A stretch of DNA of 64,000 nt from Euryodendron excelsum (taxonomy: Eukaryota; Streptophyta; Magnoliopsida; Ericales; Pentaphylacaceae), in the NCBI GenBank assembly GCA_033060915.1, contig CM065381.1, forward strand, positions 3,579,001-3,643,000, written 5' to 3'. The notes below the pieces were generated by a model that was not told the origin of the DNA, searched no databases, and worked only from the letters and a program-made list of their open reading frames with translations. A program made the translations under genes and the position numbers. This document shows, piece after piece, positions 36,101-47,819 of the stretch (positions are counted from its first letter, which is position 1; each line of letters starts with the position of its first letter).

Positions 36101-39100
36101 TTCCGTCCGTGGGTAAAAGTTCGCAAGTCCAAAGTCTAAACCAACATAGGCTGCCTAAGTTATTAGGTGATGACGCCTAAGTAATTATAATAAAAAAATA
36201 TATTTCACAAATCTTCACTCCGAAAACCCTTGTTAGTGATCCTACTGCAACTAGCATTTTAAGCAAAATTATGTCAAAAAGGACATAAAAGCGTTAATAA
36301 TAGCAGAATACCCATATAGTTGAGAAATAAATTATCTGTAGTTTACAGAATCTACAAAATAATCAAAGATATCACAGACCTTCCATTAAGTCTAGTAGGG
36401 CCTAACTTTGCCAGAGCACGTTCCACTTCTTCACTAACCTGTTTAGCACCAATTGTATGAGAAACAACAAAAAATAAAAAATTGATGCACAGTGCTCAAA
36501 ATAAATGAACAGTATTGACAGTGGAAAAGGCCAAAAAAAGGGCCAACATGATATTGCATGTCCAGAAATACATGTAGATGAAAAAAATTGTTTCTGTTAA
36601 GGTGTCTCACAAAAAGAATCTTGCCTGAAATGCACTCAAAGGAAACAGAAAGAAATAATGTTTTTCCACAAATATATTGAAAAATATTGCCAATAAAGTT
36701 CAAGACTTCAAGTAACACAATGTCTTGTAACCCAAAACTATAGTTCAGCTGAGTTGATTGATAAGATAGACGGCTTGAACAAAACTTGTATCTGGTCAGT
36801 ATTGAGTTAAAAGACGAACATGGATCTGGTCAACCTAGACTTGAAGTACTGAAATCTAAGTTGAATGGTGGATGTAGGTTCCATTCTACTAGATTGACTG
36901 GTGGACATTAACAAACCAGTTTGGTAAAATTCTTATAGATAGCCTCCCAAAAGTGATGTACAGGAAGCTGATAATGACGTATATTCAATTCCAACAGCAA
37001 TTCCTGCTTAAGCAATTGCAGCAGCTCCAGCACCACCGATCTTGTACCTTCTATCATCTCAACTTGACAATCACAAGACCTTGATTTCACTTTCGTACTT
37101 TCTACTAACCGCATAGGGGAAGCAAACCACAGCAAACCATTACATAAAAAGGACACATTCCACTTTTTGCACGCACTTGTATAATTTTGTATATATCGTC
37201 TACTTAAATGTTCCCTCTTCAATGCAAGCATTATTCCCAACAAAAAGAAAAAAGAAAACACAAAGAAATGTTCGTCATACAACACTACAAAACCAATAGC
37301 TAATAAGCAGCATCTTAGGATTCCAAAAAGGGTTCAAAGCTGATTTCTTCTAATCCTGGATATTTTCGTTTCTGATCTGGCTAAAAACAGTGATATTGCA
37401 GTTTAATTAGGATTATGGTCCTTGATAGAGTGGAATAGCAAGACAGGATCGATGAAGCCAATCCCAAGTATTTGGGAAAAGGCTTAGTTGAGTTGAGTAC
37501 CTAGCTAAACAGTGTAGAATTCATGTTGATTAGGAATTACTAAGTGTGTCCACACATACTTCAGTATAATCCTATGAATAAATATCCTCTATATATAGAT
37601 AGTTATTCACACATTAAAAGTTTTCCATAGCCAGTCATGTGCTTTTTCAGCAAAAGAATATACAAGGGTTTGCTAATTACCTTGAACCCCTTGTACTAAA
37701 ATAACAACCTTATATAACATTTGCCATCGAGGTTTCTCTAATTATCTCTAAGCTCTTATCCTCAAATAACAAACTCTATCTCATGTAACATTCTCCATTG
37801 AAGATTCTGTGCTCCAAACTCCACTGTCTGTTTAGGATTGTAACAAATAAAGCAAAAAACATGTTACCTTGTAGTAAACCTTCCAGTTGTCATGATGGGA
37901 GCATAAGAATATTAAAATAATAGCTAGAAGGGGGGAGAGGGGGGGAATAATGAAGGGGAATGAAGAAGGAACAGAAAGAGAATATGAGATGAAACCACAT
38001 CTGAATCAGTATTAGTAGCAACAGATGTTGGGACCATCCCTTGAAAAGCCTAATCCTACATCTTCATAAGATGTCTAAAGTCATTTGCATAAATACTCAA
38101 CACGCATATTTCAATTCTTTCATTGGGACTAGGCATACAATTATTTTTTCTGTATTTTGACAAGTAAAAGTTTATTGAATACCTAGGAAGCACGGACACA
38201 CCGTTTAGAGTGCCATATCCATGTCGGACACATGACGAACACACATACTCCTCGGACACGCCAGGACACGTGTCGGACAAACCAATTGGCGTGTCCAATA
38301 TTTTTGTTGATATTTTTTTTAGTGGACACTTCTCGGACACATCGTGGACACGTTTTGAAACACGGCGAGGTTGAAATGTTATTATTAGAGTATTAAATAG
38401 AGTCAAATTTATAAATTTCAAAACTTTAAAACACCAAAACATAAAACACCCAAATCCAATTCTTCAAATCCTTAACTTGTTAGTTATTGTATTATAATTG
38501 TGACCTTATTTAGTTGTTTTCATCTTGTTTTTGGTGATTTATAAATTTTACATTCATATACATAACAAATAAAAAGGACGTCATAAAATATGGAATTAAG
38601 AAGAACAAGAGACGTATTAAGTTTTGTAACCAAGTAGCAATTATAGCTTCAAATAAGAAATACCAGCACAGAGGTTATTAATTCACAACGTTATCAAAAT
38701 TTAGGCTATAAATTTTAGTCGGGGTCAATGCATTCAACTAAAGGAGCAAAACTGTAAAATGTAAATCATGTAGAACAATGATGAGAATGAGGGTAACTCT
38801 CAAGCATCAAGAAGAGTTAATCCAGCTGAAATTTGAAATATCACAACCAGATGAAGTAACATTTTTTCAAAAGGAATTATTTGGCTGATATTCAAAATAA
38901 AAGGTATCACAAACACATAGACAAACGCATAAAACTAATAGCAGATCAGGTCTTCCTCTATGTTAATCAATCAAAACAACCATAAGAAAAGGTTGGCAAC
39001 ATAACTTATTTAGAAACAGGCAGATAGTTAAATGCAAAAGCATGTAATCATAGATCTTACGACTCTGCGAAGGATAGGTTCCAAGGACGAGCAAAGCTTC

Positions 39101-42100
39101 TGCAAACTATCCAACTTCAGAGCTTCCACAATTACACTGCATTAAACATCAACTTTTTAGAAAACTTCTCTTTCTTCCCTCACTGACTATAAGTGGAACA
39201 AAAGGATGATGAACAACTAAAAATTCAAATGGAGATTAGAGACTCAAGTTGTAAAATAACATGCTCAACAAGAGAGTAAATTTACATAAATAGTTAACTC
39301 CAAAGGATGATCTAATATGGGTACACAAAACCATATACATTTTCCTCCTGCCCACATGATGCGGAGCATGGAAAGAAAAAAAGGGGCAAATCAGGAGTTT
39401 CACAGGGAGCACCTTTTGGGCTTTATGTAATTATGTTTATGGCCCAATTTAGGTCTTGCTTTTTATCATATTTGAGTAGTCGGGTATTTTGATAATTTTG
39501 CAAATTGTTCAACATGGGCTATAGGAGTCGCCCATGGACCATATTACAGGTCAAACATTATTATTTGGGTCTTACATGGATTCTTATTAGATGAAGAATA
39601 TTCTTGTTGCCACGGCCCAGGTCCACATGGCACAATATTTTATGCTTTGGGCCTTGACCTTAACGCTCGCGACATTAAAACATGTTGCACCAAGTGGAAA
39701 GTGGAGAAGCCCTCTTTTTTATGTCTGAGTGAGTACTTTGTCTATCAAAGTCCTTGGTTTATAGCTTGGGCCAGTCCCCCATCTTTGATTTTCTCAATCA
39801 AAGCTCAAGCTTGGCCCCTCGATGACTTTTTTTGTTCCGTTAAGGAGACATGTTAATTGTAGTGGCTCGCTCGTTCCCCTTTATCCTAAATGACAAGTGT
39901 CAAAATATATGGCACTTTACTTCAACTTCACCGATGTGGGATTCCACTCGTGAGACTCAACTCATGGCAACCACCTCACCCCTGCTCGAGATTTTTTGGT
40001 CCGCAAACCCACCTCACCCTATCTAAGAGGTCTCTTTGGCTCTTGGTTATCACAATTGTGGTCAAAATTGAACTTTCCTAGACTTTACATCCTATTCCTA
40101 ATAAGATGGGAGCGCCAACAGCCTGTTAAAATCTATTTAATTATTCTATTCTATGGAATCCAAATTTTGAGAACTTGTGTGCAGTTTTTGTGACTTTGTG
40201 TGATGCTTTGCGAAACCTTACCTTAGGGGGTAATTACTAGAAAAGTCTAGGAGAGATTCCTAGAGTCTTCCTCTCCTCCTCCTCCTCCTCCTCCTCCTCC
40301 TATTTTAAAAACTTACTATTCTCGGGTAACTATTCACAACTCTAGAGAAGTCCCTTTTTCCAGCCACAAAACATAACCTATTGGTTTCCAATCAACCCTT
40401 ACCCATTCCCTATCTTTAGGCCTTCAAATTAACACCAAAAACCCTAAAACCATGGTTGTCCAGAGAATTCCTGAGACTATTTTAGAAATCCTGCAACCTG
40501 CCTCTTCAAAAATCAAGCTAAATTCAATTCCTATCCTTCTCCAAACCCTAAACTCTTTCTTTTCCCTTGGGGGACCCCAACCCTAGAAGCTTCCCATAAC
40601 CAAACCTAGCACAATCCTTATTGTAGGCAAGTCTTAGGCCCTAGTTTCCTAAAGCTGCCTACATCACAACAAGAAGCAAGTTTCCTGATAAACTTTCTCA
40701 TTCAGATGTAAAAGTAAACCCAACGAACGAGTAACCAAGAACATTGGATAGAATGCATGCACAACAGTGGGATAAGTGAAACCAATCCATTGAAAAAGTT
40801 GAGGGGACACATCTAACTCTCTGTGGGCAGACGAGACTCGAGAGTGAGGAAAAGACTTCCTCTCTTTTTAAAAGGTGAAATTACTTTTATTGTCCTTCAA
40901 TGCCAAGTTTCTTTTTAAATAATACGGGTAAAATTATAAAACAATAAACAACTTATACCTGTCCTTCAACCCTTTTCACTCAACCAAACACCTCACAAAG
41001 ATCCCACAATCCATTCTCTATATTCTCCTCTTCCCTTACTTTCTCCTTTAGCTTCCCCCCTACTTTCCATCTATTGTACTAAACATAATATAGGAGTGAT
41101 GCCCATGATATCTAGGTGTTATAACTAGAGTTTTCTTCCAAGAAGCACGGACACTCCATGGGAGGAGCCGTACCCGTGTCGGACACGTGTCGAACACCGA
41201 CACGCGTGGGACACTCGCGGACACGTGTCGGACACTTCATTTTACGTGTCTGATTTTTTATTTATTTATTTTTGCATTGGACACTCTACGGACACGGCTT
41301 GGACACGCGTGTCCCATTTTGGACACTTTAGGGACACGACGAGAGTTCAACTATAAACTTTAAAACTAATTGTTTGATAGAAGAAGAAGAAGAAGTATAC
41401 TGCTAATATTTGTGATTAATTTGTTTTATGTGTTCTTTATGGATTTTGTATTATATGATGATAGATAGTAAATGAAGTTTAAAGACATTTTAATGTTTTC
41501 AGTAGTTTATAACTTCATAATATTATGTATTGATGGAACAATTTTTTTGTTGTTAATGCGTTTGTTTACTTTATCATTTTTTATGAATGTAATCAACTAA
41601 TTGTGAATGATTTGTTGCCAATTAAGTAGTGCAATGTGTTATTTTTTTATTTTAATTGGTGTTATCTTGTATAGTTTTTCACTTCTTTCGTAAAAATTTA
41701 TATGACATATAAAAAAAAATATAAAAATATTTTCTTTTGCCGTGTCCCTACCGTGTCGTGTCCTACATTTTTTTAAAATTGACGTGTCAGTGTGTCCGAA
41801 ACGTATCGTGTCCGACACTCGTGTCCGTGTCCACGCTTCTTAGGTTTTCTTCTTCTTCTTCTCCTTCTTCTTTTAAGTTTCTGAACATTTACATTAAACT
41901 GCAGAACCAAATCCCTTTCACGCCTTTTCCAACCGTAAAGATCATACTCCAAAAACCCAGTACTGCAATTACTAATCCTAGTGGCCAAAAAACACATAGC
42001 AGTCTCTGTAACTGTTCACTGGTACTGTTCAGGACTACCAAACAATCCTATAAATGTTGTTGTTCCTCGGTTGATTAGATCTCCAAAACCCTGGCCCATT

Positions 42101-45100
42101 GTCAACCATTTCAAACTCTAAAACCCTATATTATTGCCCACCTTTCAACCATCAAAGCCAATAAACAATCAGCCTTCAAAACCTACTTTTTTGGTGCTAT
42201 GAGTTTGATATCTAAATGTTAAAATGTTGGCTTCTAGTCTTCTAACAATCCTACATAATTTACATGAGTAGGTAAGGGTATAATGGTAAAGTTAAGCTGC
42301 ATCACTATCCTTCGTACTCAACCTAACAGATAAAAGGCAGCTTCATTTCCCTATGGTAACCTTTCCCATCCCTCCTACCAAATGAAGCAAAAATAACTTG
42401 AGCTAAAGCAAAAGAAAAGCGGTAGCAATAAGCATAAGAATGTTAAGTCCTATATAACTAAGGGGGAAGCTCCTCTTGATAGCTCAGCCATGTTTTACAA
42501 CTGTGTTTTGTTAGGATAGCTAAATTACAAGTGTACATGCCACAAAATAAATCATTTAGTATAAGAAGATTTTGAACTTGGATGAGTTAATTTGTTAAAT
42601 AATTATCGTTAAGAATGAAATCCATATTGAACAATCAAAGTTCGTTTCTCTGTTATACACTTCCAAAATTATTAAGCCACACCTCAGAACCACAACCAAT
42701 TTTGCAGTAGCACAAGGATTAGAGATGGATTGGATCCTATCAGCTAATCCATGGATTGGCAGTAGAAAGAGACGCAGTTCAGGAGGATTTCATTACGTGT
42801 GGACTCATGCACAAGGAAACTTGTAATAATGAGAAGAAGAACCAAAAAGTAAGTAAGAAACATCCATTCAAACCCTCTAGCAAGTCAAAATTAACATAGT
42901 CACACATACCACAAAAGGTTAACCAATTTTACATTTCTAAACTTGTCAATTATATAAATGAATCAAGTTTAATAGGCATAAAAATCCAAAAATGGGATCT
43001 TTCAAATAATTATTAAAATAAAAACTTAAAGATGTGGTCCTATGCTACAGCATGGAGAATATTGACTAGCATTCTTTCAACAACTGACGCATCAACTGGA
43101 ACTATTAAATAACCAAAAATATTATAAGTAATATAAAATTTTCAAGATTATCAGTTTTGAAGTCTTGGCAAATACAAATAACAAAGTGATCTTAAATCAT
43201 TCATAGGTTATTTGTTCATATCAAACGCCCCTCCCACCTCATCCAACCAAAAAAAAACCAGACACAATGTCAACCATTTCTGCGTAAACAGTTTCAAGTT
43301 TAAAACTATTCATTAAGCCAACAAATTTCGTAAAATCTCGCCATTTATTAGTAATAATTGCTTAAAATTGCATTATTATATGCATTTTAATAAGCATTAC
43401 CGCATGTCTCTTAGCATTTATTCTCATACTTACACATGAATTACCATGGCTTAATATAAGTTTTCATGATTGAAATGGTGTTTTTATGCAAAAGACTCAT
43501 TACATGTGTTTACTCTGATAGGAGACACAAAGGAGGAAGGTATGAAGAAAGTTGAGTCCTTTACTAGTATGAGTTCTAGAGCCAAAGGGAAGAAATTCTA
43601 AAGTTGTAACAAAAAGTGTCGACAACTATTCTAGGGTATTGACAGCTAGAGACAATATGCTCAGAAAATTTATTGAAAGACAAAAGTGTCTACACCTAGA
43701 AGCAGTGTGCTCAAAAAAAAATTGAACAGACAAAAGTGTTGACACCTATGTAGCAGGCGTTGACACCTACTTCAGAGAGCAACTTCGGAGATTAACATGT
43801 TTCATATTACGTAGAAGTGCCGGCAACCATATACAGGTGTCCTTCTCCTTTCAAAAAGCTACAAAGCGGGAGAAAAAGCTGGAGATAAAGATTTGACACA
43901 GTTTTGGTATTTTGGCCATGTCTTTCACTCCGACACCAGATTAAGGCGATTCTTAAGAACGTTGGAAAGAAGACATGAAGCTCTTCAACCTTGTATTTCA
44001 CGAATATTTTGTGAATCAAATTCTATCATGGTGAAAAGTGAGTTCCAAGTTGACGAAAATATAGAAACCATGAATTTAGCGATTTTTCTTTCCTATTTGT
44101 ACTGGGTTTCCTTTCTCTTCTGGACTCTTTGATTGTTAGGATATATATATATAGGAGAGAGGGGGCATGAAATATCAATATCTTTCATTCTTCTCTTCAT
44201 CTGTTTTCTTCATGCTAGAGTTTTTATGTTTTGCTAAGAGTCTTTCTAAGGCTAGGGATGAAAGCATAACTATATTGTAATTCTTTTATTCAATTGATCG
44301 ATGAATGGTTTCTATGTCTTATTCTTTCACTAGAAAAGTTTTTGCTCTGTATAACCTCTTGATTTATTGTCAACAAGGTTCTCTTGATACACTGAATGCT
44401 TAAGATTCTCTTTTGATTTATTGTCAACAAGCTCTTCTTGGTACAATGGATGATTTAGATTCCCTGCAAGTTAAATAACTAGTGTTTGAGTTCTTGATCA
44501 ACCAATTGGAGAATTTATCTTTTGAAAATAGTTTCTTAGTTTTTAAAGCTATATATTCTGGTTGAAGAACACTGTCGTTGGCTTTTCAACTGAGTAACAA
44601 AAGATCAATTGAGTGGATCCTTCAATACTAGTTAGTTGTCGTACTCCTGATGTTGAAGCGCTTTAATAAATCATTTTCAAACCAAATCACCATTATTTTC
44701 TTCTACAATATTCCCACAGTGATTTTCAAAATTCTTTTCACTTTTTCTTTAATTTTCTTGGTTCAATTTTTCCATTCCATGTGGTTCAAACTCGAACTCC
44801 CGACATATATTACTTCGCAACAACCTGCACTTGGGTTTGCATTCTTTTAGTCGCAGCAATTAGCTAATCGTAGATTTATAGTATTCAAATATAAGACTAC
44901 CACTAGAACTATCAATAATAAAGAAAAAGATATAAGAACACCACTAGTTTTCATGTCAATGTCATAAAAGTCACAACTTCTCAATGTTGAGAAAAATTAT
45001 TTAGATAATCTATTACTATTGCCATAAGCCCAGCACAATGCTCTATTAGAACATGGGATTCAATTATAGCCCCAACCAAAACAAGAAATTTGATCTTCTA

Positions 45101-46662
45101 CAACTGCAGTTTCCATTTTCGTATTTTAATTTAATAATGATGTTTAAAACAAGAAATTTGTAACAGTTAATACAGAGATTGTAGTAGATCATATGATCCC
45201 ATTTACCTGGACTTGAGAATAGGTGTAGAGTGCACGTATGTGCCTAGGCACCGTGATTTTTCTAATTCCTATTTTCAAAGACACTAGGCACGGCTAGATA
45301 ATCATATTTCTTATAATAATTTTTACGTTGATGGTAAAATAATTTTTCCAAAGTAAAATAAAGTATTTTATGGATGATATAAGGGTTTTATGCATTGTAA
45401 GTGGTAAACTCAATTTGTAGAGATGCTTTCCAGGTACACAAACTAGACCCCTAGATTAGGTTTCCATTTGTGAAATTCGGGGTACTGACTATGGTAAAAG
45501 TGAAACCCAAAACTTAGGTCCCATGTACAATTAACAAATACAATTAAATGGGGTTTCAAAAACTGGGATAAAGAACACCCAATTTGGGGAAGTAATGGAA
45601 GCTTAAAGTCTGTTTGGTATCATTTTCAAAATTTTCATTTTTGTTTTATTTTTTCACGTTTTTAGAAACAAAAACAATGGGAATTCTGAAAACCACATCA
45701 TTTTGATATTGTTATCGTTTTCATATGAAAACGTTTCGCGAAAATTCAGAAAATATTTTCCTGTTTCCCAAAACCAGTGTATTTTCACAAAACTTCCCAA
45801 AAACAGTGTTTGGAAATAATTACCAACCAAGTTTCTAGATCTGTTTTCATTTTTTTTTTTTTTTCTGTTTTTGAGAACAGGAAACACTTTTCGGAAATGT
45901 AACCCGTAACCAAACACGACCTTAAGGTTTCAATGTACAGCCAACAACCCTCCATAAACAAGGCATAACTTTGCCTCTCATTCTCAAACAGCTTCTTTGG
46001 AGGAGATGAAGAAGCAGCAAGAAAAATGCGGAAATAGTGGAAATCAGATACAAAACACTAAAGAATTCCACAATTTGTCTTTTTTGTGGGGATCTTCTTT
46101 GAGGAATTAGGGTCCCAGAGTTTAAATCCAGTCCAAAATACACTATATAACTAATGCAGCCAAACTCCCAACGTTTGGAATTGGGACCTATTTCAAAAAT
46201 CCAAGGCCCAAAATGCGGGTGAACAGAGTGCAAACAACTTAACAGCAACAATGAGAAATCATGTGGAAACAATATACTAAATTACATCACCAGTACCAAC
46301 AACCAAAGTGAATTGCAAAAGCAGGGAGAAAATCGATTTGAGATTGCAATTAGAAAGAACCAGTCAACATCGTTAGGCATATCACAGAATCATAATTATA
46401 GTCCACTAAAGCTACATGGTGAAAATTTATACCACAAAGTATAAGAATAGTCACCATACAAGTAAAAGAAGTACAGTTTTTACTTCACAACTCATCAACC
46501 AGCAAAATTGACAACCAATACCCAATCAACAGAATCCACCGAACAAACCCAGATTTACCTAGCTAAAGCCGGCCGCTTCCGCTCAGGTTGATCATCTTCG
46601 CTCTCCAAACTCCGCTTCCCTCTACTCATAGAGTTCGTCCTCTCCATATACCTCGTCTGCAT
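26141..46662 (-). CDS. CBP60: Calmodulin-binding protein 60 (CBP60 a-f type)
   Basis: Plant calmodulin-binding nuclear regulator of the CBP60 family. Exons: 46662-46559, 39136-39061, 36438-36380, 35177-34684, 34577-34417, 34337-34134, 33386-33149 and 26724-26141. All junctions are GT-AG and in phase, giving about 639 aa, typical length. The N-terminus is [18 protein letters not shown] with a basic ERKRP patch. Exons 2-3 give [20 protein letters not shown] and [17 protein letters not shown]. Exons 4-6 encode the conserved central domain ([40 protein letters not shown]). The C-terminal [20 protein letters not shown] is the CaM-binding helix of this clade, which argues against SARD1/CBP60g. Intron 1 (7.4 kb) and intron 7 (6.4 kb) are swollen by transposons, yet the reading frame is intact. 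Confidence 0.95.
27112..27150. repeat. 39-base poly-C tract in CBP60 intron 7
   Basis: Thirty-nine consecutive C residues followed by a short AC-rich run. It lies near the 3' end of intron 7, about 390 bp from the last exon. In the CBP60 pre-mRNA it is a G39 run. Homopolymer length is prone to sequencing and assembly error. Confidence 0.85.
28548..28617 (+). repeat. Truncated 5' LTR of nested Copia
   Basis: TGTTAGAGCTAATGGCTCAT and the following 50 bases align with the start of the right LTR (TGTTGGAGTTAATGGCTCAT). The match ends near GCGAAGC, where sequence jumps to the pol region. Confidence 0.85.
28606..31390 (+). pseudogene. Copia pol pseudogene (integrase, reverse transcriptase, RNase H)
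   Basis: Begins in the GAG-pre-integrase region ([20 protein letters not shown], about 28790). The integrase core follows (HSDV, a stop, then [13 protein letters not shown], about 29015). Reverse transcriptase pieces are [19 protein letters not shown] (about 30180) and [11 protein letters not shown] (about 30435), and RNase H is [17 protein letters not shown] (about 30950) and SKTESEYMA. Many stops and frameshifts. A 37-bp segment encoding [11 protein letters not shown] is present twice (about 28621 and 28727), at the deletion junction. No functional product. Confidence 0.92.
31502..31857 (+). repeat. 3' LTR of nested Copia
   Basis: 356 bp, starting TGTTGGAGTT and ending TGTGCAACA, preceded by a purine-rich AAGATGGAGAT tract and followed by the GCCAT target duplication. 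It contains AATAAAAAAG and CAATAAATC polyadenylation-like words near 31731 and 31790. Confidence 0.9.
33444..33809. repeat. CACGGACAC-family inverted-repeat element, copy 1
   Basis: Left end CTAAGAAGCACGGAT, right end ATCCGTGCTTCCTAG, with inner words such as ACGGACACGA and GTGTCC. It lies in CBP60 intron 6. Its right half is the reverse complement of the copy at 38183. No clean target duplication. Confidence 0.7.
33847..33868. repeat. (AC)n microsatellite
   Basis: About eleven AC dinucleotides in CBP60 intron 6. Confidence 0.85.
37430..37505 (+). repeat. Short fragment of a TTGAG-tailed retroposon
   Basis: The block GATCGATGAAGCCAATCCCA, then a GGCTTAGTTGAGTTGAGT end, resembles the conserved 3' ends of plant SINE or RTE-type LINE copies. 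Only about 70 bp are seen, in CBP60 intron 2; assignment is tentative. Confidence 0.4.
38183..38365. repeat. CACGGACAC-family element, copy 2 (truncated)
   Basis: Begins CTAGGAAGCACGGACAC and continues with GTCGGACAC, CTCGGACACGCC and GTGGACACG words. It aligns with the reverse complement of about 33720-33809 (shared GAACACACATACTCCTCGGA). No inverted right end, so it is truncated. In CBP60 intron 2. Confidence 0.7.
40268..40300. repeat. (CTC)n microsatellite
   Basis: A run of about ten CTC triplets in CBP60 intron 1. Confidence 0.85.
41139..41844. mobile_element. CACGGACAC-family inverted-repeat element, copy 3 (full)
   Basis: Ends CAAGAAGCACGGACAC and GTGTCCACGCTTCTTAGG in inverse orientation, GC-rich CGTGTCGGACACG palindromes near both ends and an AT-rich centre. 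The 8-mer TTTTCTTC flanks both sides (41131-41138 and 41845-41852), a possible target duplication, although the right flank is a TTC-rich repeat. About 706 bp, non-coding, in CBP60 intron 1. Confidence 0.7.
43352..44858 (+). mobile_element. Candidate 1.5-kb solo LTR in CBP60 intron 1
   Basis: A block of about 1507 bp flanked by ATTAG on both sides (43347-43351 and 44859-44863). It ends GTCGCAGCA; the left end reads TA rather than TG, consistent with one transition. Inside are a TATA-like run (about 44140-44152) and the sequence style of long plant Gypsy LTRs, for example two TTGATTTATTGTCAACAAG copies near 44360 and 44415. There is no primer-binding site or pol sequence beside it. Borders are plausible, not proven. 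Confidence 0.5.
45228..45450 (+). repeat. Dispersed GGCACGGCTAGAT-type repeat, copy 1
   Basis: A block with AAAGACACTAGGCACGGCTA, then TTATAATAATTTTTACG and GATGGTAAAATAATTTTT. It parallels 61846-62070 (AAGGACACTTGGGCGCGGCT, then TTAAAATAATTC and GATAAAATGGTATTAC) in the same order and orientation. Class unknown. CBP60 intron 1. Confidence 0.5.
45607..45921. mobile_element. Tourist-like MITE, 315 bp
   Basis: Left end AGTCTGTTTGGTATCATTTT, right end (inverted) GGTCGTGTTTGGTTACGGGT, flanked by TTAA on both sides (45603-45606 and 45922-45925). The TGTTTGG-type ends and TTA/TTAA duplication fit PIF/Harbinger-derived Tourist MITEs. AT-rich and non-coding, in CBP60 intron 1. Confidence 0.7.
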
Positions 46663-47210
46663 TTACCTCCACTTGGCAGAACCCCCAAAAAATCACAGAT
46701 CTGCGACACCAAAAACCCACGACTTACACTCAATTCCCCAACCAAACCGCAACAACCACAAACACCATTCCTGTTCACAGATCTACAAATTCACCATTAA
46801 AAAACACTAATTGAAGAACTATAAAGTGACGGAAAGTGAAAGAAAGTGAGAGAAATCTGAGACTTCAGATGATCGACAATATAGTAACATATCCATACAT
46901 ATATAGATACCTATGTGTGCCCGAATGAGTCTTTCTCCTGCAGAGAAACGCACTGACTTCGTGTTGCGAGTCTTGCGACTGGTGAGTAGTCTAACTCCGA
47001 CGACTACTATACATTGGTGGGCTGTTGTTTTAGATTTTTTTTGGTTTCTGTTTTGGTCGTTCATTTTGATTGCTTTGGCAGACGCTTATAGTGCGATCGC
47101 AGCCGTGCGTTCTGTGATATGTGACGGCTTAGCTTGAAGACTTGCCACGTCACTTGGAAATTTTACTACTCCTTATCTCCCTTGACATTTATTGAAATGT
47201 ATGACAATGC
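46663..47210 (-). promoter_or_regulatory. CBP60 5' untranslated and promoter region
   Basis: The region directly upstream of the CBP60 ATG. No coding family is visible on either strand. A TATATATG-like word on the minus strand near 46895-46905 could be a core promoter about 240 nt upstream of the ATG. Assigned from position alone. Confidence 0.45.
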
Positions 47211-47819
47211 CTCTCTTTTTGTCTAAATTACATTGACCTCAATGTTAACTTTGATTCTTCAATTACATTTTTATCCTAATTATTTTGACATAATTTGAAT
47301 ACTATAAAATCAATTTTTTGGGTCAACAAGCCAAAAATAATGTTTTGTCTCTCCTCTCTCCCCTATCCGCTAACAGTTAAAAAGGCAAAAGCACTCACCT
47401 CCACCATCCACTGCTAAAAGCCACCACCACATTCTCTTTTTTTAATCTTTTTTTGTTTCTCTCCAGCACTACCCCTACCTCCACTGTCCATAATTGACAT
47501 AGGCCGCCACCACCTCTCCTTTCAATTTCTCATCTCTCTCCTAGCACACCCTAGGGATTGTGACATGTCACCAATTTCATCTGTCACACCACTCAAATTT
47601 TCATTCCTATAAAAAAAAATCAGATTTCTTGGAAATGCCCAGCAATCCTACATGGCTCTTCCTTCGCAAATAGGTATGGCTTAGACCAAGAATAGCATGT
47701 TGTGCTTTGTTGTGGGTGTGTGCATTTGTGTTTACCGTTAATTGATTTGGGTGTGTGAGTGGTGTTAAAGAAATTTGGGCAAAATGTTTGCACATAGGAA
47801 GAAACCAGAAAAAAAAAAA

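Noticed and set aside
37430..37505. A full SINE or LINE in CBP60 intron 2
   Set aside because: Only a conserved-looking 3' fragment is present; no body, promoter boxes or flanking duplication could be found.
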